Shown here: positions 8,649 to 18,010 of the stretch, piece after piece | How the letters are laid out: each line of letters starts with the position of its first letter | How positions within the stretch are numbered: the stretch's first letter is position 1 | Assembly (NCBI GenBank): GCA_027576995.1 | Contig: JANBQC010000564.1 | Span: 1-18,483, forward strand | Length of the DNA: 18,483 nt | Direction: 5' to 3' | DNA from: Dimargaris cristalligena | Lineage: Eukaryota > Kickxellomycota > Dimargaritomycetes > Dimargaritales > Dimargaritaceae | The notes under the pieces: model-generated | The model's database searches: none | Told to the model about the DNA's origin: nothing | What the model saw: only the letters and a program-made list of their open reading frames with translations | Program-made: the position numbers and the translations under genes

Positions 8649-8816
8649 CAATCAAAAACATCGACTATATATCATTATATTAGACTGACAATCAATCTAC
8701 TATGTCTTGTTTAAAATCATTTTCAGAATCTCCCCTCTCAGTTTTACTGCTTGCATTGCAACGAGGAGACATTGGCAAATGAGAGGGGACTTCACCTAAA
8801 CTTGCCTACACTATGT

Positions 8817-9455
8817 CTACAATAGATCCCTGTAATCCGCTATCTCGCCATTTAAGTCAAGCTTACATTCAGTATTGGGAGAGTGTTGGGGATATTTAGC
8901 TTCACGGTATTTTACTACACCATACATTTCCTTAATGGCTTTGGATCGGCTTATTTTCCTTGTTCCCTTGCCCAAGTCCTCCGCTAACCCTCCCGTAATA
9001 GAATTAGTTGGTGGGGGATGAGAGTTAAGAACTTGCAGGGATATATTTTTAGCCGAAGGGATTGGAGTGAGGCCAGGCGGGTGTGACATTGGTAACCATC
9101 GCGTTGCTGAGTATAGCCCTACAGGTAAGCCATAGACTGTGAATAATTTGGTGTTATTATTCAGTTTGGCCAATCAGCAAGTGCCCGGAGATGGATAGCT
9201 ATCCGAAGAAGCTAGTCGGATTAATGGTAACACGGGGAGGTATGGAATAGCTTTTAATATCCTAAGACATGGTATTGTAGTACCACGGCCCGGGGATCCG
9301 GGAGGGTTCGGCGTGACCCTGTCGGGTTGAAGGGCACCAGACCGTGAGGAGGAGGAGGCCGGAAACAACCGTTCAAGTGGAGAGCGGGGACGGGTTGGAG
9401 AGGGCGGACGAGACACCTCCGGGCTCCCAGTGAAGGGACGCTTCGAGCGGAACAT
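8817..9455 (-). pseudogene. truncated gene: GC-rich 5' fragment running into AT-rich sequence
   Basis: ATG at 9455-9453. The first roughly 57 codons (9455-9285) are GC- and CpG-rich and encode a Pro/Ser/Arg-rich disordered segment (SRPPSPTRPRSPLERLFPAS, then SSSRSGALQPDR). At about 9285 the composition switches abruptly to AT-rich with low-complexity residues. The frame meets TGA at 9176-9174, then stays open another 118 codons to TAG at 8819-8817. The switch looks like a breakpoint: the start of a real gene joined to unrelated DNA. A 5' splice site near the switch cannot be excluded, since a GTACTA occurs there. The TGA and the continuing frame may be coincidence. No signal peptide and no family recognised. 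Confidence 0.35.
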
Positions 9456-10064
9456 AGTGTTTTATTAAATGAAATAACTTTAATAAAATTGGTAAATCGT
9501 TTCGTTTTAAAAGGAATGAATATATTTCGAACTCAGGGACCGTGGCTACTTTATATTTGCTCTTCGACGGCCTTGTTAAAGTGATAAATTAATAGATAGA
9601 TTTTTTATAAAGGAATATTAATTTAGGAATAAATAATGTAAAATCAGTAATATATGACTAGTTCGTTTTCTCGGTGGATTGCTCTAGATTTCTCCCCGAA
9701 CTAGGGAGTAAAATAGGCGGGTTTTTATACCCGAATTACAAGACTAAGGTGGAATGATCACAACAGGCGCCGAACGGTCGTTAACGATGATTTCTCTCGT
9801 CTTGACCATTCTCCTTCAACACTTTATGCCCTCATAGCCTAGAAAACACCGCCTTCTCTCACGATTTCAGAGATAACGTCTAGTTCTAGGCTACGAATTC
9901 AGCATTGGCACTCGTTTTTGGGTTTCAAAAATATAAATGGTAATAGACTGGGGTTTTGATAGACCCGATAAGGAATTGATAAAAATAGGATTCCCTCAAA
10001 CCTGCACTATGCAGCAGTACAGTATCATCATTACTACACCACATACCCAAGTTAGAGTTGGTTC
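9456..10064. other. AT-rich intergenic stretch with hairpins
   Basis: Very AT-rich at 9460-9660, with a small hairpin CGGGT...ACCCG around 9718-9733 and a larger inverted repeat at 9835-9893. No gene seen. Confidence 0.5.
9835..9893. repeat. 10-bp perfect inverted repeat with nested stem
   Basis: TAGCCTAGAA (9835-9844) and its exact complement TTCTAGGCTA (9884-9893) enclose 39 bases that hold a second pair, TCTCT (9855-9859) and AGAGA (9869-9873). The strand could fold as a two-part hairpin of 59 nt. It may be a small transposon-derived hairpin, a structured RNA or a binding site. I see no snoRNA or tRNA boxes. Confidence 0.4.
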
Positions 10065-10099
10065 GTGCTCACTCCCATCCTTCCCTAAAACTCATTGAC

Positions 10100-11132
10100 A
10101 CAAGACTACTTGGCCAACTAAACCTGCTATCATAATAGTACTGGTTTATAAGCTCGAGGCTATTAGCAGATATAGAAAACTCTGGCTAAATGTATTTCCT
10201 TTGCTTAAGCAATTGCCAATCAGCTTGGCATCTACAAAGTCTTTATCCAGTTGATAGCTGGGGGCTCACTAATTGAATCAAGACACTTATTCTGCAATGA
10301 GCCCTTCTCATGTCCATATACTCATATCAATATTCCTGCTTAATTCAACCCTTCGCCCTCTCCCTGCCCAGTCTATGGAACCAGGCCCCTACAACCTGTA
10401 CCACTACCTACACCCCTAACTTTGCAGGATTGGCTTCATTCACCTATACTTGAGCTCTCTCCAATGTATCAATCTTATGTCAGTTTTTTATTAGCCCATA
10501 TTCCTCTCAGTCACTAGCCATGCTTGATTCCACAAATGCCCCAACCTAGTATAACAGTGTCCCAGATTTGGGGCTTTCTAATACTCCCAGAATCACATTC
10601 ACATTAAATTTAAACATCTCAGGTAGTAATTGAGTTTGAACTTGAGTTGGACTGGGCACATGTATGTGTTTGTATATAGATAAGCCTACCAGTAACTATT
10701 GGGGCCATACCAAAACATCTCTTCAGTGGTGTGAAAAAATCCAGTGCCACAGGAATGGCCTGTGTGTCCTGCTTAAACTAAGGATATGTCCTGTCTCTGT
10801 AGCTCCCCTCCCGGTAGACTGGCTGGGCTAAGGATTATAGTGTGGTATATGGAAGCCAGGTTACTCAACTGTGGGCCAACTTCTACCACTACATCAGTGA
10901 TAGTATAATAGTGGGATGAAATAAATTGAACTACAAATAGAAATTTATTTAATAATTGAAATAACTAGATAATTGCTTATTGTAGATTACATTAAACAAT
11001 GGACTTTATAGATATCAGTAACTACCAGGACCTCATTTGGTACTGACAATACTATAATAATAGGTGGTGGGATTACCAGTAGGGTTAACCATTTTTAGTA
11101 CATTAAGTATTCTGGGAATAGGCTCTCACTTA
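10100..11132. other. decayed DNA without recognisable gene
   Basis: All six frames are interrupted often. Its position next to LTR-like repeats suggests degenerate retroelement sequence, but no reverse transcriptase, integrase or zinc-knuckle motif is visible. Confidence 0.35.
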
Positions 11133-11485
11133 TGTTAACTACTCTTAGTCCATCAAGAGTCCCAAGGATATACTTCTAATGGTAGGTGGGGCTTAGACTT
11201 AGTTAAGTAGGCTACTAGTATTAGGTACAGGGCACAGTACTAACTAATAATAGCTAAGAGGTAGGTATACATAAGGGATATGCAGTAAGTACACTTACTA
11301 GTCAGTACAAGGGGGAGTGAGGATATATAGAGTGTATTAGGGGTAAACCAGGGGATAAGATATAAGCTAAGGAATCTAACTAGTCCCAATGGGGCCTGGT
11401 TATATATATATGGGGACAACTCCAGAGGGAGGTCCCAAGGAAAGACTACCACTAAGACTAGGGGATAGGTAAATAGGCTATGTAG
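11133..11485 (+). mobile_element. LTR-like repeat, copy 2 (5' part only)
   Basis: Begins TGTTAACTACTCTTAG and follows copy 1 for about 350 bp through AATGGTAGG, GTACTAACTAATAA, AAGGAATCTAAC, TATATATATA and AGAGGGAGG. It stops after GGTAAATAGGC, where copies 1 and 3 continue. It therefore lacks the presumed R-U5 half. It faces copy 3, about 0.6 kb away. Confidence 0.6.
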
Positions 11486-11544
11486 TAAACTTACCACATT
11501 TTTACCTACTTTTATTTTTTATCCATTTTTTGCACCTATTGGAA

Positions 11545-11730
11545 GTACACCCCTGACAAGTGAATGAGCCCCTGCCCCTGACGAGTATGGTCATTTTTCC
11601 TCCATTTTCATTATTATATTGTTTTTTCTATTATTATATTTCATACTCTTGACTGTGATGCACCCCTACCCCTGACCAGATGATACCCCTGCATTCACAC
11701 TGCCCCTGGCCCGACTGCGCCCCTGTTCAA
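11545..11730. repeat. degenerate short repeats around CCCCTGAC
   Basis: Variants of CACCCCTGAC or GCCCCTG recur several times at irregular spacing between the facing LTR-like copies. Units include ACACCCCTGACAAG, GCCCCTGACGAG, ACCCCTGACCAG and CGCCCCTG. This may be a decayed tandem repeat. Confidence 0.35.
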
Positions 11731-12069
11731 AGAACAGCTAATAATAGCTTTCTCCCTTTCTTTTTTTCCCTTCTATTGTTTCACATTGAATTTATCGGTT
11801 ACCTGAGTATTACCTACCCTTTATGATGACTAATCTGATTGTCTGGGAACTCCCCTCCCTTTCCTTCTACTTAGTTATCCAATATTCTGGGACCTTCTCT
11901 CCCTTTCTCTATTATTTATCTATCTTTTTATTTGGGCTTCTCTTTTTAAGTATTGATACTCCCCCTTACTACCACTTAGAACAGTAAGTCTATCATCTCC
12001 TTTCCCTTTTTATCATCTATTTTTTAAATAAAGTTCAGTTTTTAAGGATTTGATTTCAGTTCTTTACAG

Positions 12070-12586
12070 CTATTCTAACCTTCCCATAGTTACCCCTAGA
12101 ACTATGGGATTACCCTATATTATATAACCCTTCCCCTTCTGGACCCTGCCTCTTTGTACTAATCACTTAAGTACTGATCTAACCCTCTCTTCTAGTTACT
12201 ATCAGAGTCTTCCAGATACTAATGGCTATCTGGTTGGCCTATTTTACCTATACCTTAGTCTTAGTAGTATCCTTTCCCCAGGACCTCCCTCTGGAGTTAT
12301 CCCTATATATATATAACTAGGCCCCATTAGGTCCAGTTAGATTCCTTAGCTTATTCTTACCCCCTAGTTTGCCCCAATAAACTCTATGTATGTTTACCCC
12401 CCTTGTACTACTAGTAAGTGTGCCCACTGTACGTCCCTAACATTAACCTGCATTTACCCTTTATTGGTTAGTACTACACCCCCATCCTAATGCTAGTAGC
12501 AGCTTGGCTGAGCCTAAGCCCCACCTACCATTAGAAGCATACCCTTGGGACTCTTAACAGACTAAGAGTGGTAAACCCAGGCAACA
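12070..12586 (-). mobile_element. LTR-like repeat, copy 3 (inverted)
   Basis: On the minus strand it begins TGTTGCCTGGG at 12586 and follows copy 1 through the CTCTTAG...TAAGAG palindrome, AATGGTAGG, GGGCTTAGGCT, AAGGAATCTAAC, TATATATATA (about 12304-12315), CCAGAGGGAGG, ATCTGGAAGACTCT and GGGGTAACTATGGGA. Copies 1 and 3 share sequence missing from copy 2. Similarity ends near 12070. The element might continue to a GAACA at about 11722, but that end is not supported by other copies. Confidence 0.6.
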
Positions 12587-12773
12587 GTGGTAATTACATA
12601 TTGCTTGTCAAAGTACAAATGTGCAGGTGTTGTTAGCATCTCAAATGAAAGGCTCATTTACAATGATGGCAGGAATAATCAGAGTCTCACATATTTTTAA
12701 TTGCAGATTGGTGTATAAAAAGATGGATGAGTATTCCATATAGATGCTTGCTGTCAATTTTCAACTGTTTTAT

Positions 12774-13446
12774 CTAAGAAGATTTATGGGAACTTTTAGG
12801 GCAACTTTGGGAGCTACAACAGGCATATCTATTGTGCTTCCTGAGTGAATTGTGGCCAGTTAATTTTTTTAGACAATTGCAATATGTGACCGGTTGATGC
12901 ATGTTCAAGATATGGTTTTTGAGGCACTTGGGATTGGGGGACACCCAGTTACATTTGGCATATGGTAGGTTATTCAAAAGTGTATGTGTTGGGTTATGGA
13001 AGGCATTGGTATCAGTGCTGGCTATTACCCATTTATTGCGCTTCCGGCAATATGCCCTATAGATACCACTATTGGATTGCTTTGGGGTAGAGGGGCTGAC
13101 CAAGGGTTCAGCTCCACCACCATCCAGTATACCATAATTGGCCATGGCCCGTGCTTTACTATCACAGTAATTGCCATAGTAGATTCTGCTGTCAGCATGG
13201 CCATCAACTCTGTCCCAGTCATTAATTGGGCCTGGCACATCACTGTCGCCCTCCCATGACAAATGGGAATCTATGCACGTATTTGATTTATCCATGTTGG
13301 TGTTATCTGGGCCAGTGCTGCGAGGATACTGAGACACATTCGGTTCGTCTGCTAAGCTACTAGATGCACCAAAATCATTCACAATGAAATCAAGTGACAA
13401 CTTTTGACGTTATTGAGGACATTGATGTAGGTTCATGAATGGACAT
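12774..13446 (-). CDS. degenerate zinc-finger-like protein, probable frameshift near its start
   Basis: A 208-codon frame opens with TTG at 13400 (the open frame begins at 13409 after a TAA) and ends TAA at 12776-12774. It has no ATG near its start. In another frame, an ATG at 13446-13444 leads through Ser/Thr-rich codons to an AAAA run at about 13402-13405. Skipping one A there would join it to the long frame, so a one-base insertion is plausible; a missed intron is the alternative. The N-terminal 110 residues are acidic and low in structure. The C-terminus looks zinc-binding: C150 with H163 and H168, then C174, C176, H189 and C194, with the LRKH of a C2H2-type helix. Spacings are abnormal, so fingers may be decayed. 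Nuclear DNA-binding is inference. Confidence 0.4.
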
Positions 13447-14330
13447 TCCTGCTAGCCCCTTTAACCACTCCAGTAAGACAATTACAACCGCCCAATACGA
13501 TAGCCTGTACATCAAAGCCAGTATTCACGAAGAAGCAGACTTGGGGGGTGGTAGCAATAAAAATAGAACCAGTTAATATTCTGGGTGCAGCAATACACCG
13601 ATAAACCAAATGGGTGAATAAGTCTAGTACAGGCTACTCTATAAACGGTGCTATTACTAGTAGCTTTCGAAATAAAGTGCGAAAGGTGTGTAATACTGTA
13701 GAAACAATGTGAGAGGTTCATCAACCAAGCTGTTTAACGAAAAATCCATTGGATGAAGTGAATATTATTGGTTAAAAATAAATATCCCATATATTATCCC
13801 ATACACGTATCATTTAAAAACTTATACAACTGGGCCGCATTTCACCCATATGATAGCTTTGAAAAAATAGCATATAACGTGGTAGACATGTGCCCAGATA
13901 TATAAATTGTACCCCGGAGGGCGTGGCGGGCTCGCAAAATGCAACATGCCGTCTTGCACCTATTCTCGTGTTTTGATTGATAATATTCCTAAAAACTACT
14001 CACCAACAAATGGACATGTACTATATTGATCGAGCATGAGAGTTCTCAGCTAACAGCTATAGGGGGTGGAATGAGACCGCCGTGATATCCTCAAAAGGTT
14101 ACTCATGTAACATAGCTCCACCTTAAATGGACTTGAGTGGGGGTCTGTAGCTCCATTTTGGTTTCACAGCAGGGGTATTTGGAATTAAATTGGAAGGGAC
14201 AGTGTGTGAACAACTTATACATGAGAAGGACAATGAGGCCGGCTAATCCGACTTACCCCTACCTTCCGCAGATACAATATATTTACATACTATTGACCCC
14301 CTGGTCCGTGGGTATATTATGTTTTTAGTT
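13447..14330. other. intergenic stretch, nothing recognised
   Basis: CpG is present at normal levels. Only short frames without motifs; no structured RNA seen. Confidence 0.45.
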
Positions 14331-14465
14331 ATGGTCGAGGCGGTCCTTCTTCAACCTGTAGCATTGCGACGCCTCCTGCATTTTACATACCCAGTACTAC
14401 TCAAGTATGCGCAACGTGAAGCACTCCACCCAGTTGACCCTCGTGAGGGATATGGATATTTTTAA
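14331..14465 (+). CDS. possible 44-aa small protein
   Basis: ATG GTC GAG GCG opens a 44-codon frame ending TAA at 14463-14465. The protein begins MVEAVLLQPVALRRLLHFTY and ends DPREGYGYF, with a plausible amphipathic helix in its first half. Codons such as CGC, CTC, CTG and GCG resemble the good genes. No signal peptide, no recognised family, and no TATA box at the usual distance. Chance is a serious alternative at this length. Confidence 0.2.
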   Translation: MVEAVLLQPVALRRLLHFTYPVLLKYAQREALHPVDPREGYGYF

Positions 14466-15734
14466 ACGGGTTTATGGATGTACTTCGTCATAAATGAAGT
14501 AATTTGGCTAAGCTATTTACATTATAGGGCAATGTTCTAGTAAATGTTAGAATGTCTACGTCTAGAAAGATAATCTTTCAGAGATCACTCAATAAAGTGG
14601 TAAAATGTGCTTTATAGATTATGATCGGGATGGCCATCCAATATAAGGGATAGGTTAACTAGTAGATGAATATGGGGTGCGATATTGTAACTGGAGAACA
14701 ACTGTAGGAGTTGGCTCGGGTTTGTATAACTGTACAGCCTAAGAGTATGGGCGAAAAACTCCCCAGAATTTGCCGGAACTGACTAGCTGTGAAAATAATT
14801 AAGAGTATATAGCCATTGTAGATATATAATCGATGGATAGGGAGGCCGGGAAGGCTGAAAGGTGGTAGCACCATTGGGGATTACATTACCATGTCCTATT
14901 GATGAAATTAAGCGGTACTACATCTTAATCCCTGATAATGGTCCGGATTTAATCCTGCTGATCATATAGCATGGCGGGCATTATGGCCAGAATAGTCAGA
15001 GGCAGTCATCCCAATACGGAGACGATGCGGTTATAGGAACCCACTACCCCCCCCCCAATAGATGGGCTCTATTGCCGCCCGCTAAAGCCTAACCGCAAGG
15101 CTATAGTATGTTTAAAGGGAGGCTGGATAGAGCTAAGTGAAACAACAGTTACTCACAACGTATTAGCAAAGCAGCTTGCCCTAAGAAATGGAGATGGCGA
15201 ATCCCCATTAAGAAAATGCAGCACATGGTGCGAAGATTAACGTAACCTACTCGTACTCCCCTAATCCTCTTTCACCCCATCCGAACGGGAAACATTAATG
15301 TGCTTATTGCAATACCAAAAAGAATACAATTGGGGTTTCCGAACAAGTCCCGTGTGTCAGTCACGGCTTTAGCAGTTCCGATTTAAGGATCAGTTCCGCT
15401 GGGAACTCTGACCAATATGTGTATACATTAATACATGTTACACACAGCTGTAGAGTACTATTGTCAAAAATCTTACACATCGGAAACGGATATTATAATG
15501 GATACGGACTGCATGGCTACCTACAATTATCTCTTCAAGTATCCTCAATTTCCAGTGGCGCCCAAATCACACAACGCGTCGAAGAGTACTCTTATTGAGC
15601 ACCCCAGTTTAGCTTCATGATAAAGTTTGAATCAGTCCCTCAACTAACTGAATGCTGGGGGAGCAGGGAGTGGTGGTCGGAAGTGACATCCCTACATGGT
15701 CTGACCCTTTCTCTCCTCCCACTTTCGCCCCGGC
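14466..15734. other. intergenic stretch, nothing recognised
   Basis: Includes a C homopolymer at about 15048-15057. A 61-codon frame at 15435-15620 shows no motif or signal peptide. The last part is the promoter of the Cys-rich gene. Confidence 0.45.
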
Positions 15735-15737
15735 TAA

Positions 15738-15745
15738 TATAAATA
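15738..15745 (+). promoter_or_regulatory. TATA box of the Cys-rich secreted gene
   Basis: TATAAATA inside TAATATAAATAA, identical over those 12 bases to the box at 4584-4595, 158 bp before the ATG at 15896. Confidence 0.6.
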
Positions 15746-15895
15746 ATCGCTGATCCTGGTGCTAAAAACGGTATCCACTTTAACTTAGTTCATTACCACC
15801 ACTTACTAAACAGCCAAGCAGTCGGGTTTATATTTCGCTGCTACCCATCTATTCGCCCTCAACCCCTGACCCCACAAGCTCCATCATTTCTCACC

Positions 15896-16441
15896 ATGAA
15901 GCTGTTCGTCTTTAGCATCCTTGCCGTCGTCGTACCAGCCGTATTTGCTGCCAGTCTCGGAGTCACGCCGCTCAACTCGAACCCCTCGGCCGCTTGTCTC
16001 CGCATTAACTGTGATATCAGCAACCCCTGGATTCAGGAAAGCCGAGCAATCATCCAGGCGTCCAACGCCGACTGTAAGGTCGTCAAGGCCACCCTGGACG
16101 AGTTTGTGCATGAGAAAATCGCTAAGGCTGATCGAAGTGCCCATCCTGGTACGGAATGTGCCAACTACCAAGCTAAGTTGATAAGTTACCTCCGCGCTAA
16201 ACTGCTGCCCCAGAACCACCAGGATGAAGTTATCGAGTCCGACCAGCCCAAGTTCCCGCATCTCCACCGACGCATGGCCGGACGTGACTGCGGGGAATGC
16301 TCCGATTATTGCGTTGGCGATAATTGTTGCGAAAATTGCTGTCTCTGTCCACTCAATTGGTGTGTCGAGGGCTGCTTACCGTGTTTTACTTTGACTCTCT
16401 TTGATATCCTGTGTGGGTGGATGCCCTGTGCTAAGGACTAA
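15896..16441 (+). CDS. secreted Cys-rich protein, 181 aa, with a 13-cysteine C-terminal module
   Basis: ATG at 15896 in a strong context (TCACCATGAAG), stop TAA at 16439-16441. Residues 1-18 (MKLFVFSILAVVVPAVFA) are a signal peptide. Residues 19-124 form a mostly helical region with four cysteines (34, 39, 60, 88). An RR pair at 125-126 (HLHRRMAGRDC) is a likely Kex2 site. After it come 55 residues with 13 cysteines (132, 135, 139, 144, 145, 148, 149, 151, 156, 160, 163, 173, 178), including two CC pairs and a hydrophobic FTLTLFDIL stretch. A pro-region that chaperones a disulfide-rich secreted peptide fits this layout. The spacing does not match hevein, hydrophobin (eight Cys) or CFEM patterns that I know. 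Codons end mostly in C or G. The function is unknown; an effector, antimicrobial or surface peptide is possible. Confidence 0.8.
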   Translation: MKLFVFSILAVVVPAVFAASLGVTPLNSNPSAACLRINCDISNPWIQESRAIIQASNADCKVVKATLDEFVHEKIAKADRSAHPGTECANYQAKLISYLRAKLLPQNHQDEVIESDQPKFPHLHRRMAGRDCGECSDYCVGDNCCENCCLCPLNWCVEGCLPCFTLTLFDILCGWMPCAKD

Positions 16442-16533
16442 GAGGGTGGTTTGGATTCATTCAGTTATATAACTGTTCATTGGCCGAGTATTTTTTGTCA
16501 CATTTCCTTCGTTAAATATATAAACTTGACACC

Positions 16534-16539
16534 AATAAA
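16534..16539 (+). terminator. poly(A) signal of the Cys-rich gene
   Basis: AATAAA, 93 bp after the stop at 16441, in AT-rich sequence. Confidence 0.5.
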
Positions 16540-16559
16540 CTTAGATGTTCTAAGAACCA

Positions 16560-17112
16560 ATGCTTGTCTCTATGGTTGGAAGTTGTTTCTCGTAAAGAAT
16601 TGGACAAAGATTCCTTATTTTCGTTAAACTGGGAAACATATGTGGAAGGTCTCGTGCTAGATCGGAGAAGATTGGCCGAGTCCTAATTTGCACAAAAAAA
16701 GGATATGGAAAGTCACGTGAACTAGTATTCGCTGGTGGCTGGCCTGCAGCCTGGTTTGTAGTCTACATATATGGCCCAATAATACAATTCAGGAGAGTTC
16801 TGCCTTTAGCCAAAACCATAGTCCCTAATTGGTAAATCGTTCCACAACCCTCAGGATATTCGTATTGGTGTCAGCAAAGCCACAATACATCGATTACTTA
16901 AGCTCTCTATTGCTGTGCTTAACAGTATGGCACCTTGTGTTGGGGACTATATCTCCATTATCTGGCGACTTCACATTATAACACATGGCTGCAATTCAGG
17001 GTTATGGCCAGTAATAGTAAATGAATTTGCTCCCCACCAATAACTGTGAATCTCATTTTAAAAGTAATACCGACCTTTAGAATGCCCAAATGGGGTATCG
17101 CACGGAAATCAA
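16560..17112. other. intergenic stretch, nothing recognised
   Basis: Contains a TCACGTGA palindrome (16713-16720), an E-box of the kind bound by bHLH factors, without an adjacent gene start. No coding frame of note. Confidence 0.4.
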
Positions 17113-17331
17113 CTAAGCCGATGCAATCACGGACATAAATTCGCAATCAGTTGTGTGGTCAACTACAAAAATTTTGCAAAACGGGCCTGCGTCTAACTTG
17201 TATGATTCCTGATTTGGATGGCCCATATCCACCATAGAACAATACACTTCATTAGGAGGAAGACCATTTGGGGATAGTGACTGGGTGGTGTGGATATTTA
17301 ATACGTGTTTCTTAGGGCCCGCAATTGACAT
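17113..17331 (-). CDS. possible 72-aa protein, divergent from the chitin-binding gene
   Basis: ATG at 17331-17329, TAG at 17115-17113. The 72-residue product is balanced in composition (GPKKHVLNIHTTQSLSPNGL, later FCKIFVVDHTTDCEFMSVI), with three cysteines and no signal peptide or membrane segment. Its start falls at the left edge of the duplicated segment, and copy A has no equivalent frame there. No TATA box at the usual distance. Low confidence that it is expressed. Confidence 0.22.
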   Translation of the reverse strand: MSIAGPKKHVLNIHTTQSLSPNGLPPNEVYCSMVDMGHPNQESYKLDAGPFCKIFVVDHTTDCEFMSVIASA

Positions 17332-17580
17332 TACATGACTACTACTACATTCACCTTACAATTAGCGGGGGTTTGACCCATCGGCTGTCCACAATTGCTT
17401 AATCTTTATTGTGGTATACTGGTGGCTGGTAATACTCACATCGTCATCCCCTCAATTACAATAAACACGTAGTATGTATAATTCTAGAAAACCCGGATAA
17501 TTGGTGACGCGAATAATATAGCGACTACTATGTTCTATATGAAGGCCTTATTTCTGACCATCCTGGACAAAACCCAATGA

Positions 17581-17630
17581 GGATCAGCATCCCTGTCATT
17601 GTTCCGTAACCTAGCCTCAAAGGAAAATAG
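17581..17630 (+). promoter_or_regulatory. conserved non-coding block upstream of the chitin-binding gene
   Basis: Partner of 4341-4390; 430 bp before the ATG. GGATCAGCATCCCTG, CATTGTTCC and AAAGGAAAATA are identical in both copies. Confidence 0.35.
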
Positions 17631-17825
17631 GGATAATAACCAACCCGGTTAGTGTGCATTGCTCGGATTATGAACATTTATGAACCTCCACAGTAATGTC
17701 ACTGTTTGCTGGAATACCAAAAGCATGATCAAGTACCAACAGCCCACATATTTTTTAACGGGTGGTAAATTCACTGTAACAAGGTACCATGGCCTGATTC
17801 TCAGCTATCCCTGTTTCCCCTATAA

Positions 17826-17833
17826 TATAAATA
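17826..17833 (+). promoter_or_regulatory. TATA box of the chitin-binding gene
   Basis: TATAAATA inside TATAATATAAATA, 185 bp before the ATG and collinear with the box in copy A. Confidence 0.65.
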
Positions 17834-18010
17834 CCAAACAAGGCCACCCTTTGGATCAAGATCAATTCATATTTCTATAACATCGCCAGCCTTTCATCCC
17901 ATTTAACTCACCTCGCATATAAGTTCACCCCCCCCTAATTACCTGCTATCCAACCGCTTCGCTCTCAACCAGCCCTTTGCCACATCCAGTCTTTGTATCC
18001 CATCTCCACC

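Larger units (their letters stand above)
10065..12890. other. CpG desert 2 (about 2.8 kb)
   Basis: I count about eight CpGs inside these 2.8 kb, far below expectation. The block covers a featureless 10065-11132, the facing pair of LTR-like repeats, and the 3' end of the zinc-finger-like ORF. It mirrors desert 1 in content: repeats and decayed DNA. Confidence 0.7.

Noticed and set aside
10250..10675. Minus-strand frame that could be a decayed retroelement protein
   Set aside because: It has about eight stops in roughly 140 codons, near the random rate, and no retroelement motif.
11240..11497. Minus-strand 85-codon ORF
   Set aside because: It lies inside an LTR-like repeat copy and is not kept open in the other copies.
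11545..11730. CRISPR-like array
   Set aside because: The CCCCTGAC units are irregular in sequence and spacing, and the context is eukaryotic.
13025..13259. ORFs on both strands opposite or out of frame with the zinc-finger-like ORF
   Set aside because: No motif; they follow from the composition of the longer frame.
15884..16267. Minus-strand ORF of 127 codons over the Cys-rich gene
   Set aside because: Antisense shadow of a gene with a signal peptide, good start context and C/G-ending codons on the plus strand.
17113..17331. Homology between this frame and the 2767-3120 segment, which would extend the duplication leftwards
   Set aside because: The few matching residues are scattered and no better than chance by eye.
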